From contig CM046340.1 of the NCBI GenBank assembly GCA_025403435.1, forward strand, positions 12,592,091 through 12,656,090: DNA of 64,000 nucleotides. Reading direction: 5' to 3'. A model generated the notes under the pieces. The model was not told where the DNA came from. It made no database searches and was given only the letters and a program-made list of their open reading frames with translations. A program made the position numbers and the translations under genes. Origin of the DNA: Artocarpus heterophyllus (taxonomy: Eukaryota; Streptophyta; Magnoliopsida; Rosales; Moraceae). Below are positions 12,451 to 24,520 of this stretch, one piece after another; positions within the stretch are counted from its first letter, which is position 1; each line of letters starts with the position of its first letter.

Positions 12451-14718
12451 GGCCAACTGGGGGCTATGCTACTTGCGGTGGGACCCGCCTTCTTGCAGGT
12501 TTTAAAATAACTAAACTAAAAAATTGACACCCCCCTGACATTCGGCTTTCTCTGAGAATATGGAGAGAAACATGAACTCCGCCCCTCTTACTTTTCATTT
12601 GGTTAAAAGAACAACTGATCTCATTAATTTTTTACCCCAACCGATTTACTTCTAACACCGGTTTCAGTCGTAATTATTGCCTTTACACGAATGACAACCG
12701 TCTAGATTGATTTGTACAGCTACGATGAAACAAGAGTTTTGATTCTCCATAAGGGGGTGTCGTACCATAGACAACCCGTACATATATGTTTTTACCAAAC
12801 TATCCTTGCAATTCAAACTTCCATTTGTTCTGATCACTAGTGGGGGAGACCTTCGAGACGACCCTGGGGACCGACTAGGTTGGCGAGGCTAGATCGACCA
12901 TAACCTCACAACCTTAGGTTGTCGAGGCAGCATGAGGCTGTGATTGCATTTTGAGTTTGCATGCCCAAAGATACAGCGCACACATCTCAAATGGTCTTAG
13001 GTGGCTATGACCTCACGTCAAGGCTTGTAAGGCCAAGGGTGGCCTCGCACTTGCTAGATTGGTCGTCGACCTCACAACTATTGTTTCGGACTCTCAGCTA
13101 AAACTCACCCTTGAAAATCGACTAGAAAATTAAACTTAGTACCACCAAGTCCACCCGTAAACATTTAATTTATGTTGCTATTCCTCGATCCAGGAAGCAG
13201 GAATGGATTGGATGAAATTTAATGGAACAATTTTTGGACGTTGCCACATCTCCAAAACTAGGACCAGTTTTACATTTTAGTGGATCAAAATTCTAACTCA
13301 AGTAGTCATTTATTTGATACCTCTTGCAAAGTATATATCTGACTCGTACTGCTCATCATCATTTAGGAGCCGTTGTGTCATTGATTTAAAAAAATCCTTA
13401 CGATTTTAGCATGTCAATTTCCTTCTTTCTTTTTTTTTCCTCTTACATTGAACATTCATAACCTTTCTAAAAGCAAGCAGAGCTGTTCAACTGTAGTTGG
13501 GCTTAGGAAGAATAATATCAAACTTTGTTATTCCAAAAACACATCAACAAGACTTCCATTCTGTACCATTTCCTTTCAATTCTTTCCAACTAGCACCATT
13601 CAGCAAATGGCCCGTGGCCCGTTTAATGCATAGGTTCAAACAAATAATTTGAGTAAAAATTCATATTTTTGTGAGAGAAAAAAACACTGTAAAGAAAAGT
13701 ATTTGAAATTATGGTTGAACGTATGAAACAAAATAGGGCCATAAGCGTTGTAATGCATTGAACGTAGTGGCTTTAGATTATAACAATTTTAGGTCATTTA
13801 CAAGCAGAAAACGAAGCAACATTCCCTGTCCTATTTTCGGGATCCAAAAACACAAATTTCCGCGGCAGAAAATTTTCATAGAACAACATCTCAACCACCA
13901 TGGTAATAAGCACTAGATCGCTTTTGACCAAATACGTTGCCATTAAATTGATCCAACGTTGAGATGCTTCCAATTGAAAAGATAGGGATAACACAAAGAA
14001 AACAAGCTATATAATTGAAGGAATAGACTAATCGTAATTTTACATTTGACTCTTTTAAATGGTGTAGAGTTTAAATCTCTCGTTTTAAGTTCAAAAAGAA
14101 ATAAAAGTAAAGGTAATAATAAAAATAATAACAAGCTATGCGGCCGTTAAATTTTGAAAATAGCAAATGACCCTTTTCAACAACATCACTAAAAATTGTC
14201 TACCTTTCATTGTCTGCTTGACATTAACCTTTGCGTCCATATTTCCCCAACATTAATTGTCACTTCAAGAAGTAGTAGGGTAACTGACGTGCAAAATTTT
14301 CTGAGAAATTTTAGTTTCGGCTCAGCATTTTAGGGGTCCATGCGTGGAATAAGTTATTTGAACTTGCATGAAATAAAGAACGGACAGGCATTAAAAAAAT
14401 GTCAGAAGAAATTACGTAACAGCTAAGAAATCAAGTTTGCTGTGGTCAAAATTGGTAGGCAACTAGGTATTGTCCAGTGAATCAGGTTGAATCGTGACGG
14501 CTAAAAAATTCGACTATACAAAAAAATGTTATTTTTAATTTATTTATTATTATTTATTTAATTTTTTAAATGATAATAAATAAATAAAAATAAATTAAGT
14601 GGTTTAATAACACATATTTTTTAAAACGTGTTAACCAAAAAGTATTAAGAATTATTATAATGTTTTAAAAAAATATCTCTTTTCATAAAAGGTAACGCAC
14701 ACTTTAATAGTAGGTGTC
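12451..14718. other. Non-genic stretch
   Basis: No coding region is supported. A GC-richer patch at 12840-13090, with several GAGGC/CTCAC words, looks like a piece of an old repeat. 14530-14597 is a nearly pure A/T inverted repeat (TTATTTATTATTATTTATTT and its complement) that could form a hairpin. The remainder is AT-rich sequence with short spurious frames. Confidence 0.5.
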
Positions 14719-15060
14719 TATAAATATCACGTAAGAAAGGCTCCTTATGCCTGTGTAGTTTTATTCAGAAATACATCATCTTTTAAAATTGCAGAAGGTT
14801 TAGAAGAGCCTCATCTTTCACAAAATTTTTTCTTTAGGAATTCTTGCAAAGAAACTCTCTATTCATTCTTCAGATTATTAATGGCTAGAGGTTAGGTTTT
14901 TCTTTCCTTTACATTTTCGCATTTGGATGATTTTCATGCAATTTAATTTATGTATATATAAAAATCATAACTCAGCATATAAGTAAATTTCTTACAGGAT
15001 AAACATGCTCCACTGCCTACACGTCAAAAGAGCGCATAAACAAGCTGAAGTTCCGTGAAA
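14719..15060 (+). promoter_or_regulatory. TATA box and short ATG exon of a vestigial small gene
   Basis: TATAAATA at 14719-14726 is followed 155 bp later by ATGGCTAGAG|GT at 14881, a start codon directly before a possible splice donor. A possible acceptor (TTCTTACAG) lies at about 14990-14998. The sequence after it reads DKHAPLPTRQKSA in one frame and then stops. The join leaves the frame out of phase, so no intact product is encoded. A start exon coding only Met-Ala-Arg-Gly recalls some ribosomal protein genes, and the following text has a faint, unproven resemblance to RPS4. Treat this as a promoter plus gene fragment of unknown identity. Confidence 0.25.
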
Positions 15061-15208
15061 TAATCAGCAGAAAACATAACGATGCATGCACAAATTTAGA
15101 TGAAAATGAAATTCAATTTTCGGACAATGCTGAAGTTGCATGAAATAATCAGCAGAAAACATAATAATGCATGCACAAATTTACATGAAATGAAATTCAA
15201 TTTTTCAG
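15044..15208. repeat. 85-bp tandem duplication, two copies
   Basis: The unit starting GCTGAAGTTCCGTGAAATAA at 15044 recurs at 15129 as GCTGAAGTTGCATGAAATAA. Both continue through AATCAGCAGAAAACATAA, ATGCATGCACAAATTTA and GAAATTCAATTTT. The copies differ at several positions and by a small deletion, so the duplication is not recent. Confidence 0.85.
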
Positions 15209-15421
15209 GCACTGACTCAGGCCTGAATTTCATAAAAAGCCCATGCATTTGAAGAATAATTTCTAAAATATGGGAGTTAAAACGATACTAAGTTAATTAC
15301 GTAGCCATCTACAAAGTTTGCTCCAGTCATCATTAATATCAAATATGGCAAAAAAGGAGGTTAAATAAGGCGCATTTCATTAGGCTGGTTTCATTACAAG
15401 CTAAAAGAAGAAAGAAGCATT

Positions 15422-15529
15422 TCACAACAGTCGTCCTCCCACCAAATCATAATGAGCATAGCGTGGACCATCAGGTTCTCCAAATACTTTATAGGTAACA
15501 AGGTGCTCAGGAATCAACTTAACAGTTTC
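15422..15529 (-). pseudogene. Possible orphan terminal exon, about 36 codons
   Basis: Read on the minus strand, a possible acceptor (TGTACAACAG, about 15530-15539) is followed by an open stretch ending in TGA at 15422-15424. The peptide contains LIPEHLVTYKVFGEPDGPRY and then AHYDLVGGRLL. Its mixed composition is unlike the surrounding AT-rich sequence and looks like real protein. No upstream exon was found on this strand and the family is not recognised. It may be a captured or decayed gene fragment. Confidence 0.3.
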
Positions 15530-15539
15530 TGTTGTACAT

Positions 15540-16500
15540 GTCAAATTGTCAATTATAATAAAAGATAAGAAGCACATGTATTTCCACTAAATTATATGCA
15601 ATAAAGATAAAATAGCTAAAAATGACAGTTTAAACAAAATTAATGGTCAACCCTCACGATCAACTAATAGAGAAGATCTCTTTTTTAAAAAAAAAAAAAT
15701 CAAGGAGTGTCAGTGTAATTAGTTTTAGTTCAGAAGGTATCGGTGTTATTTTAATAAAACACAAAGGACATCAATGTAATTTATTTTTAAAATAGACTCC
15801 CTTGATGTGTTTAGAGTGTGTATAAGAACGAAGTTTTAACACCAACATCTCAAAACAAAACAAAAAAAAAAAATTCTAACTACTATAATGTAAAATAAAT
15901 AAATACTATAATAAACTCTCACGTGTTATAGTATTCAAATTTCAACTATTTTTCAATAACTATTTTATTTTTTTAATGTCGATATGTAAGTATCTATGTT
16001 AAAATGTATACCTTATACGTCATAAAAATGCTCATGTATGAGATCCATTAAAATTTAATAATTATTTTGAGAAACTAGCAGTCTGATTTATATGAGCCTG
16101 AGCAATTTTTTATCACATCATGTATATTTTAAATGTGAATACTCATAAATCATACTAATGAAAAATATACTCTACAACAAAAAAATCCTTCACTACTAAT
16201 AGAGGTTTTTTTTTTTTTTTTGGTCCCTAAGAGAATTAATGGTCCGTAAACTTTCAATATATTTAATCTTTCAATACTAATAAAGTTAGATTTTGATCTT
16301 TAAGCTTTCAACTCACATAATATTGGTCTCCAATCCTTTCAAACGTTACACCAACTGTACATCAACAACAAAAATGTCAAAAGTTGACGGACATTGTTAA
16401 TTGAGGTGAATGTGATTCGGTTTCAACACTTGTTTCAATCAAATCACCTGTTTTTGCTAGAGTATCCCTCGTTAATGGATCGTGTGTATCTACGGTACCA
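15540..16500. other. Non-genic stretch upstream of ELP2
   Basis: AT-rich sequence without a supported gene. It includes poly-A at 15688-15700 and 15866-15873 and a poly-T run at 16207-16222. The sequence after the poly-T run (GGTCCCTAAGAG, then ACTTTCAAT words) resembles common plant dispersed repeats but could not be bounded. Confidence 0.5.
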
Positions 16501-16538
16501 ATTTTGCCATGTGGTAAGCGGATGTGGAAGGGAAAGTG

Positions 16539-16709
16539 TGGGCCTAGGCAGTCATAGAAGGCCCAAAAGTTTGCCTTGCAACATTATTTTGGGCTTAGTC
16601 CAACTAGCATCCCCGTTAAGAAGCCCAAGAACTGGGCTTTCTCCTCTTCCATCGGCTTCTTTCTACTGCCAGCGAGAGTTCTACTGAGAGTTTCCCAGCA
16701 AAAAAAAAA
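16539..16709 (+). promoter_or_regulatory. ELP2 promoter with a cluster of TGGGCY / site II-type motifs
   Basis: Five TGGGCC/TGGGCT motifs in either orientation lie within 100 bp upstream of the start codon: 16539-16544, 16560-16565, 16590-16595, 16622-16627 and 16633-16638. Such site II elements are typical of TATA-less housekeeping promoters in plants and are bound by TCP factors. No convincing TATA box is seen. The intact arrangement suggests the gene was silenced by coding lesions rather than by promoter loss. Confidence 0.6.
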
Positions 16710-17120
16710 ATGGCGATTAGCTGCGGCGGCGGCCGCGGCGGCGTGAAAGTAGAGAGAGCGTTCATCGGAGCAGGATGCAACAGAACAGTCAACAATGTCT
16801 CTTACGGCATCTCTGATTTGGTTGCCTTCGGCTCCCAAAACGCGCTCGCCATTTTCTGCCCCAAGGTCCCTTCTTTTTCTTCTTCCTCATTTTTCACTGA
16901 ATTTCACCGTCAAAATAACTACTTTTTTTGCTTCTTTGTTTTTCCTTTTTCTTTGCAAATTTCAGACTGCTCAGATTTTGACTACGCTTCCGGGTCACAA
17001 GGCTTCTGTCAACTGCACTCACCGGCTTCCAAGTGCTAAGTTTGCTTTTAAAGGTATTTCTTTTTCTTTTTTTTTGGTTTTCATTTTTTTTCTGTGAATT
17101 CCTTCGGTTTTGAAGTCGTA

Positions 17121-17796
17121 TGTCACGGCCTTACTTTCTCCACGACACGACCGTGCGGCTTGAATTCTCCCAAACTCACAAAACAAGGCAAGAATGATAA
17201 TGGTTAAGTAAAAATACTTTAGAGAAAACTAAAGATATGAAGCATAAAGTAAGCTTCAATTAGATTAGAGTGTAAAAACTTTACAACTTTAAAAAATTGA
17301 TAATAAATGAGGGGGTCTTCCTTATTTATAGGCCATTGGCCTTCTAAGGAAACTTCTAGATTTCTATAAAATATAAGTTATCTTAGAGCATTTTAGTATA
17401 TTTTTTATTACATAAATGACTTAGAATATTCTAAAATATTCTACAATACTCTAGTATATTATATGTATCTCAAATGTTCTAGAAACTTTTAGAGTTGCCT
17501 TGGGTCTTTTAAAAAGTTCTAAAATCTTCTAGAGAGTTTTAGATGTTTTTTGAGTATTCTAGACCCATGTAGAATCTTCTAAAATATTATGTAACCTTCT
17601 AGAATGTCATGGAAGCTTTTAGAATATTACAAAACATTTTAGAAACTCTATGATTCTACCTCATTGCCTTGATTTTTTTAGGATGTTCCAAAGTATTCTA
17701 ATTGATTCCAACACTTAGAAAATACTCTAGAGAATCCTAGAGTCTTCATGAGCCTCCAATGGTTAGGATGGGGCAAAAATTGTGCGGCTTGTGACA
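17121..17796 (-). mobile_element. Solo LTR in ELP2 intron 2, antisense
   Basis: A 676-bp block inside intron 2 begins TGTCAC (17121) and ends GTGACA (17796), so it has TG...CA ends and a 6-bp terminal inverted repeat. On the minus strand it is laid out like an LTR: a long U3 with many TTCTAGA-type words, a TATA box (TATAAATAAG) at 17331-17340, then about 210 bp of R/U5-like sequence. No internal region, PBS or PPT is attached, so it is a solo LTR. Flanking 5-bp sequences (TCGTA and TGTAG) do not form a clean target duplication. Copia type is inferred, not shown. Confidence 0.6.
17333..17604 (-). promoter_or_regulatory. Heat-shock-element-like cluster upstream of the solo-LTR TATA box
   Basis: Inverted GAA/TTC pairs with 2-bp spacing occur at 17349-17361 (GAAACTTCTAGAT, nearly three HSE units), 17424-17431 (GAATATTC), 17477-17484 (TTCTAGAA, followed by AC and TTT), 17572-17579 (GAATCTTC) and 17597-17604 (TTCTAGAA). 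In the LTR's own direction all lie upstream of the TATA box at 17333-17340, the nearest only 8 bp away. This is the geometry of a heat-shock-factor promoter. Confidence 0.5.
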
Positions 17797-20700
17797 TGTA
17801 GCTTAAATTTGTTATTAGTGTGCTAATGGTTTTTAGTTTTTACTCTGTTTCATGAGCTGAGAAGTAATGAGTGTTTGGAGTGAAGAAGGAAGAAATAGGA
17901 ATAGGAATATGATTTCCAAAGTTTTTTGCTTGTTGTCAGTTTCCAAATTGGGTTGTTCGTTTTTAGGGATTTGAAGACGTGAAAACAAAATTAGAAAAAG
18001 TGATATTGTTGATACTTGGTGTTGATCAACAGCCAAACACTTGGAAAGGCATTACCTGCTTTCTGGAGATGCTGATGGTGTCATTATTTTGTGGGAATTA
18101 TCTGTCCTTGAAGGAAAGGTATTTTTGAATTCCATCTCTCTCTCTCTGTGTGGAAATAGGGTGTAAAACATTGCTGAGCATGTTGTTTCTTGCATATTAA
18201 TTTCAAAGAATTTGTGTCCAGTTGAATTTTAGAATATGCAAGGGTTGTTTGCTACTTTATACTATCAAAAGTGTATATTGTTAGTTTGAGATGTTTTTAG
18301 AATTTACCGCCGGATTTTTAATTTGTCAAATTTATGCCATTAAGGTCAGCAACTGATTTTCACCCTTGAATTAACAAAACTACTCTTTGTAGCTTATGAA
18401 GAAACTTGGGACCGGATGCAAAATCCATATTATGGTTAAAAAACAAAGGAATCATAAAATTCTGTTTTCAAGCTAAGCTTAAAAGGATAAATTTTTCAAG
18501 TAGTGTTTCCAATGTCCATAAGCTACAAAGGTTAAATTTGTCAATTTAGTTGTCAAAATTAGTTGGTGACCCAATACAGGTACAAATTTGACATGAATTG
18601 AAATTTAGAGGTGCAATCTTGAGATCATCTTAAATACACAATATACGATTTTGATAAAATGCAAGTTATGCAGCTGTAAATATCTCGATACATAAGTCGT
18701 TTTATTTTGTTCTCTCCTTATGTTTGCTTGAAGTGGAGGCATGTACTAAAAGTACCAGAATCACACAAGAAAGGTGTCACATGCATTAGTGCAATTATGG
18801 TTTCTGAAACTGAAGCAATCTTCGCATCAACATCTTTGGATGGTACAATTTACCTATGGGAGGTGGCTTTTCCATTTACTGGTGGAGGTCAGCCATGTTT
18901 TTTCCTGACTAGTTAGAACTATATCTGTTTTATGCTTTTTGGAGTTTTTGGAGTTTGTATTCCATCCACCTCCAAACGCCGTGTGCCTTTATTTACACTT
19001 TGTTCTAAAAGAAATTACTATCATGTATCATCCACATGTCGTACTTTGATTGTTATTTATAGTTTTTAGTTTTTACTTGCGGTTTTTCCCTGCCCATACC
19101 TGTCAATATTATATCACTAAGGTTGAATGAAAATTCTCTTATGCAGCTATTTATTTTTTACTGAATCTGGGGCAAATTAAACTGATGCTTGTTGTTTAAG
19201 GTGAATGTAAATTGTCATGTCTGGATTCTCTCTTGGTTGGTTCGAAACCTATGGTAGCACTCTCATTGGCGGAGCTACCTGGAATTAATGGACGTATAGT
19301 CTTGGCGATGGGAGGATTAGATAGCAAAATTCATCTTTACTGCCGCGAGAGGACCGGAAAGGTATGTGGCCTAGGACTTATCGATCTAACATTTTATTTT
19401 TCTCCACATTTTTATGCAGGTTTACATTTTCACTTATCTTTTCCGTGGTTCATCTCAGTTTGTTTATGCTTGCGAGTTAAAAGGGTATACAGACTGGATC
19501 CAATGTCTGGATTTCTTGTTGCCTATACATACCGACAGCAAGACAGAAACTATCCTACTTGTAAGTTCATCTCAGGATACAGGGATTTGAATATGGAAGG
19601 TGGCTCTACGTGGAGACACAACAGAAGAAATTAGTTTAGCATCTTATATAAAAGGCCCTGTACTTGTTGCGGGGACATCCTCATATCAAGTATCTTTAGA
19701 GTCTCTGCTAATTGGACACGAGGATTGGGTATATTCAGTTGAATGGCAACCCCCTTCTGTTGTATCTGGAGAAGGGGTTTCCTACTATCAACCCCAAAGC
19801 ATCTTATCTGCATTGATGGACAAGACAATGATGATCTGGCAACCAGAAAGAACTTCTGGCATCTGGATGCATGTTGTTACCATTGGGGAATTGAGTCATT
19901 GTGCGCTGGGGTTTTATGGTGGTCACTGGAGCTTGAATGGAGATTCAATTTTAGCACATGCATATGGTGGATCATTCCATCTCTGGAAAAATATTGGCGT
20001 GGACTTGGATAATTGGCAACCACAAAAAGTTCCATCTGGACACTTTGCAGCAGTGATGGATATTTCGTGGGCGAGGTCTGGTGAATACTTGCTGTCTGCC
20101 AGTCACGACCAGGTAAATATGTGCGCGACCCATGGTAGAGAAATATTTTTACGTGTTAGCATAATTGATTGGTCATTTCCTTCCTTATTTTTGACGTAAA
20201 GATGAATATATGGTAACCTCATGTTCCTATTGAAATGTGCAGACAACTAGAATATTTGCTCCTTGGCATAATGAAGCATCTCTTAGTAATCGGGATAACT
20301 GGCATGAAATTGCTCGCCCTCAAGTCCATGGTCATGACATTAACTGTGTTACCATTATCCAAGGATAGGGGAATCATCGATATGTCAGTGGAGCTGATGA
20401 AAAAGTTGCCAGGGTATTTGAAGCTACTTTGTCTTTTCTAAAGACATTGTATCATGCCATATCACAAAATAGCATTTTTGAAGATCTCCAAACAGGTGTT
20501 CAGGTTTTGGGTGCAAACATGTCTGCGCTTGGACTATCACAAAAGCCTATTTACGTGCAGGGTGAGTCACAATCTCAACTTGTGGAAGTTACAGTTTTTC
20601 AGTTTTTTGTGCAATGAAGCTCATCTATTACTTTCTAAGAAACTATGTGCCCATGTAAGACTATCAGTTGATGAGAACTGTAAACAAGTTGGCGGCCTTT

Positions 20701-22790
20701 TTTATGCAGCTGAGCAGGAGACTCCGAACCGGATTGGTAATGAGAACCTGGACATGCTTGAAACAATTCCCGATGCAGTCTCAGTAGTGTTGACTGAACG
20801 CCCTATTGAAGATCAACTGGCTTGGCATACGCTATGGCCAGAGTCGCACAAACTCTATGGCCATGGTAACGAAATTTTTTCTCTATGCTGTAATCATGAA
20901 GGGAATCTTGTGGCATCATCATGTAAGGTATGAGCAGCCAGTCCTGTAAACCTCTTATAATCATAAGGAGAACTAGGCTAACTTCATTAACTTTTTTTTT
21001 TTTATAAGACTTCATTAACATTTTTTGTGCGCATAGAACTTATGAATTTGTAGATAAAGTTGTCCTCATTTGTTTTTCTCATTTTTGACATATCAAATTT
21101 GTTTTTTATTTTTATTTTTTATCGGAGTCGAGCTTAAATTCTTAATACAGTTTCTTCTAGCTTGTCTGTTCTGGCGGATCATACTGCATTCTTGGTAATT
21201 AAGCCCCTCCAGCCTAGATACAGAAGATCATGCATGTAGGTGGACAATCAGACTTAAATTATAGCTTTTTTTTATCCATAAGATCCTAACTTTACACCTT
21301 TTTTTAATAAGAAGTTTACAAGTTAATGTGATGTCTTGTCTGGGACGTGTGTTGTTGTAAACCAAGGAGAGTGCTTCTTTGCTTGCGTTTATTACTATGT
21401 TTGTTTCTTTTTCTTTTTCTTTCTTTTTTTTTTTTTTAACCAAGGATCGGTTACCAATCCTAGTAGGAATAAGATGCTTTGTAGTTGGAATTAGAATTTA
21501 TCCTGCTTATCCTGCATATCCTGCATGTCATATTTTTCAGGCCCAGTCAGCAACAGTGGTAGAAGTATGGCTATGGCAAGTTGATTCATGGAAGGCAATT
21601 GGTCGCTTGCAATCTCATAGCTTAACGGTTACACAGATGGAATTTTCCCATGATGACAAACTACTTTTAACCGTTTCGAGAGATCACCAGTTTTCTGTTT
21701 TCACAATCAAAGGAACAGGTACTTTCTCAGGCCCTCGTGATCCTCTTGCTGATTCGATGGTTCTCAGTTGATTTGGATGTCGAATAACAGGGGTTTTTAC
21801 TTGTTTTGAACTATCAATACTCAAGATTACCTGATAACTAGTAAATATGGAGTATCTTTCTCTTCCATAGTTTGGGAAAACGGATAAGAAGAGAAATCTG
21901 CTAGGACTTATCTATGTTCCATCTAGCCAAGTTCTGTCAATATGTAAATGACTCATGGATTAAAGAACATGATGCATATGAAAAATGTGATAAATGGGGT
22001 GACTAACAAGACAGAAAAATGTGAAAATGCCACAAATACAGGCACACTCACAAAACCATTAAGACCAAGTAGGATCTGTATTCTTATTTATTTTCCCTTA
22101 GTTATTTTGCCTTTTTTTTTTCTTTTTCTTTTTTTCACTCTCTGTGGCGCTACGATGCTTCCTTACCTTACAAAGTTCCATGGTCGTAAAAGAAAGTGTG
22201 GCTTGTTTCATTGGAGCTGGGACTATTTATTTATTTATTTTTTAACCTTTTTGGTCCCCCGTTTGGAGGGTAAATGACACTGTTCTCTTCTACTTCTGTT
22301 TAGGCACCAAGGAATTAAGTCACGAGCTTGTAGCAAGGCAAGAGGCACACGAGAATTATATGGGCATGCTCATGGAACCCGTGTGGTTACGAATTCGCAA
22401 CAGGTTCCAGAGACAAGACGGTGAAAATTTGGGCTGTCGCGTCAATTAAGCTGCTTTTAACTTTACCACCTTTCAAAACTAGTGTCACAGCCCTATGTTG
22501 GATTGGTATTCGAAACAAAAGAAACAATGGGTTGCTAGCAGTCGGAATGGAGAATGGACTCATTGAACTATGGAGTCTGTCTATAAACACAACTAACGAT
22601 GGAAGTACGGGAACACCACCTGCAACTGCCGATCTTTTCGTGCATTTTGAGCCATTCATGTGCCACGTTTCTGCAGTCAACCGTTTGGCATGCAGGAGCC
22701 CTGAATTGAGTGATGGAGAAGGAAGCAGTCTACAGCTTGCCTCTTGTGGAGCTGACCATTGTGTGAGTGTTTGATGTAAAGGTAAATTAA

Positions 22791-24520
22791 TCAAAAGTCG
22801 GTCGTTTGTGTCTGCAAGCATAATTTTTTTGGTGACCCCACGTTATAAACAAACAAGTTTTCTAATTTCATTAATTCAAGATGTGTTCTTTCCAGAACAA
22901 CGTGCCTTGACGCAGACATCTTTATTTTAGCCTTTTTGAATCAATATGCTTTATGTTTCTTCTCCATGGACCCTATTGATCTGCAGTAAGGATCTTGCAT
23001 TTGGACTAGACACAAATTGCCAAAGAAGACTTGGAAAACTGAATACTTTTTTATCATAGTTTTGTGGACCTAACTGCCGACGGGGCCGTGAGCTCAGACG
23101 CCATGCGACGTTGACAGTTTTGTTTTCATAAACCTTTTGAGTAGATGGCATTTGCAGCAAGTTGCTATGAAAATAGACCGAGCTGATGTATTGTTGGTAC
23201 AAACGACGTTGTTGATTCTCTCATGCATGGTCCATAACCTAAAATCTACAAAGTGCAAGTTCATGTTTGTGCCGTGGGAAAGAGCATCTCTATTAGGTCA
23301 TTGGTTTTGTCATCCGACGGTATAGATTTTTTGCAAATAAGGTGGTGGATAATTTGTCAACTTTGCCTCTCGTCTCCTTTATGTGCATGGTATTTTTATT
23401 TTTTTGGGTGGCTGCGGTTGTCTGTTTTAAAAGCTTTATAATTTTTTTCCTTTTAACCGTCATCATCTTGCGGTTTTGCATACGATAGATTTCAATTTGG
23501 CGTTATGGACATTTTTTTTTTGTCAGATCTAACAGCCAAACTTTTCAAATCAGATAATAATTCTTATTGCACTTCTCAAGTATTTTCAAGTTAAAAGCAT
23601 AAAAAAAAAAAGAAAGAAAAAGACCAACTATTCACTCTTCCCAAAGAAGAATAGGGTGTTTTAAAAATGAGTTGAAATTGAAAATTTAAACTGAAAATAC
23701 TATAATATAAGAGGGTTTTATACTGATTTTCTCAATCCTAGATGCTAATAACCCCCCAATCATCCTCTGTTCTGTAAAGTTTTTGGGAATTCCCTAGTAA
23801 AAAACGTGCAAGGCTCGTGCCCTTGCCTAGGAATAATAACCAAGAAATCCAAGACCAATATATGCGTTGTCCCATTCATGTGTGACGTGAGAGAATTGTG
23901 GGCGCAGACATTTTAGTCTTCTGATAGATGCTTACTTTGAGGCGAATTGCTTACCGCTTGACAAAATAATGATGCACCAAATCCCAACGTTAGGCGTTTA
24001 AACAATGAAACTGGTCAGTTTATTGAACATTCAACATGGAATCCATATAAAAATTGGGGTCCTCGTCATCATCTCTCCAATGGGGACCATAATATATATA
24101 ACAAAACAAAAAGAAGACGTGTAAGAACTAGCAAGTGAAAATCAAAACGTGGGAAATTTGTACAACATTCGATTCAAGAGGTGTGCCAATTTGGGGGCCT
24201 AGATCTCCTTTTTCCAAAATAAGATTAGCATTTTAATGATAAATAAGATAAAATAAGATTAGCATTATGACCCAACTAGAATTAGATTTGGTGGATATTA
24301 AAAAGCATGATGCACGCATTATCCCTCTTTTTTTTCTTTTTTTCCCCTCAAGGATTTGAATTTGGGACTAAAATATGGTAATTTGACTTCCTTTTTTTTT
24401 TTTTTTAAGTTCATTCATATACATAATGATATAGCTATTTATTAACGCAAAAAATGAATACCTTAAATAACTGTAGGTAACAATAAAATATCACTTGCAA
24501 GAGCGATAAAAAAAAATTGC
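22791..24520. other. ELP2 3' flank and non-genic stretch
   Basis: The first few hundred bases are the 3' flank of ELP2, T-rich as expected for a plant 3' UTR. Further on are poly-T and poly-A runs (23512-23521, 23601-23611, 24393-24407) and AT-rich sequence. No gene, RNA or bounded repeat was identified. Confidence 0.5.

Larger units (their letters stand above)
16710..22790 (+). pseudogene. ELP2: Elongator subunit 2 (ELP2, WD40), unprocessed pseudogene
   Basis: ELP2 is the double WD40-propeller subunit of the Elongator complex, which acts in tRNA wobble-uridine modification and transcription. Ten exons can be placed with GT-AG borders: 16710-16865, 16966-17053, 18033-18118, 18734-18887, 19201-19361, 19459-20112, 20243-20561, 20710-20927, 21541-21718 and 22304-22790. 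Recognisable blocks are [87 protein letters not shown] and EPFMCHVSAVNRLA. Summed exons would give about 834 residues, the family's usual length. The frame is broken by TGA at 19588-19590 (exon 6, about residue 259), TAG at 20366-20368 (exon 7, about residue 475), an apparent 2-bp loss near 22350 in exon 10, and a second 2-bp loss near 22766 that ends the frame at 22774. A WD-repeat Trp near 22690 is Cys. Introns remain, so this is not a retrocopy. Assembly error is the main alternative. Confidence 0.88.

Noticed and set aside
22387..22821. Minus-strand frame of 144 codons over ELP2 exon 10
   Set aside because: The plus strand here clearly encodes the ELP2 C-terminus; the antisense frame has no features of its own.
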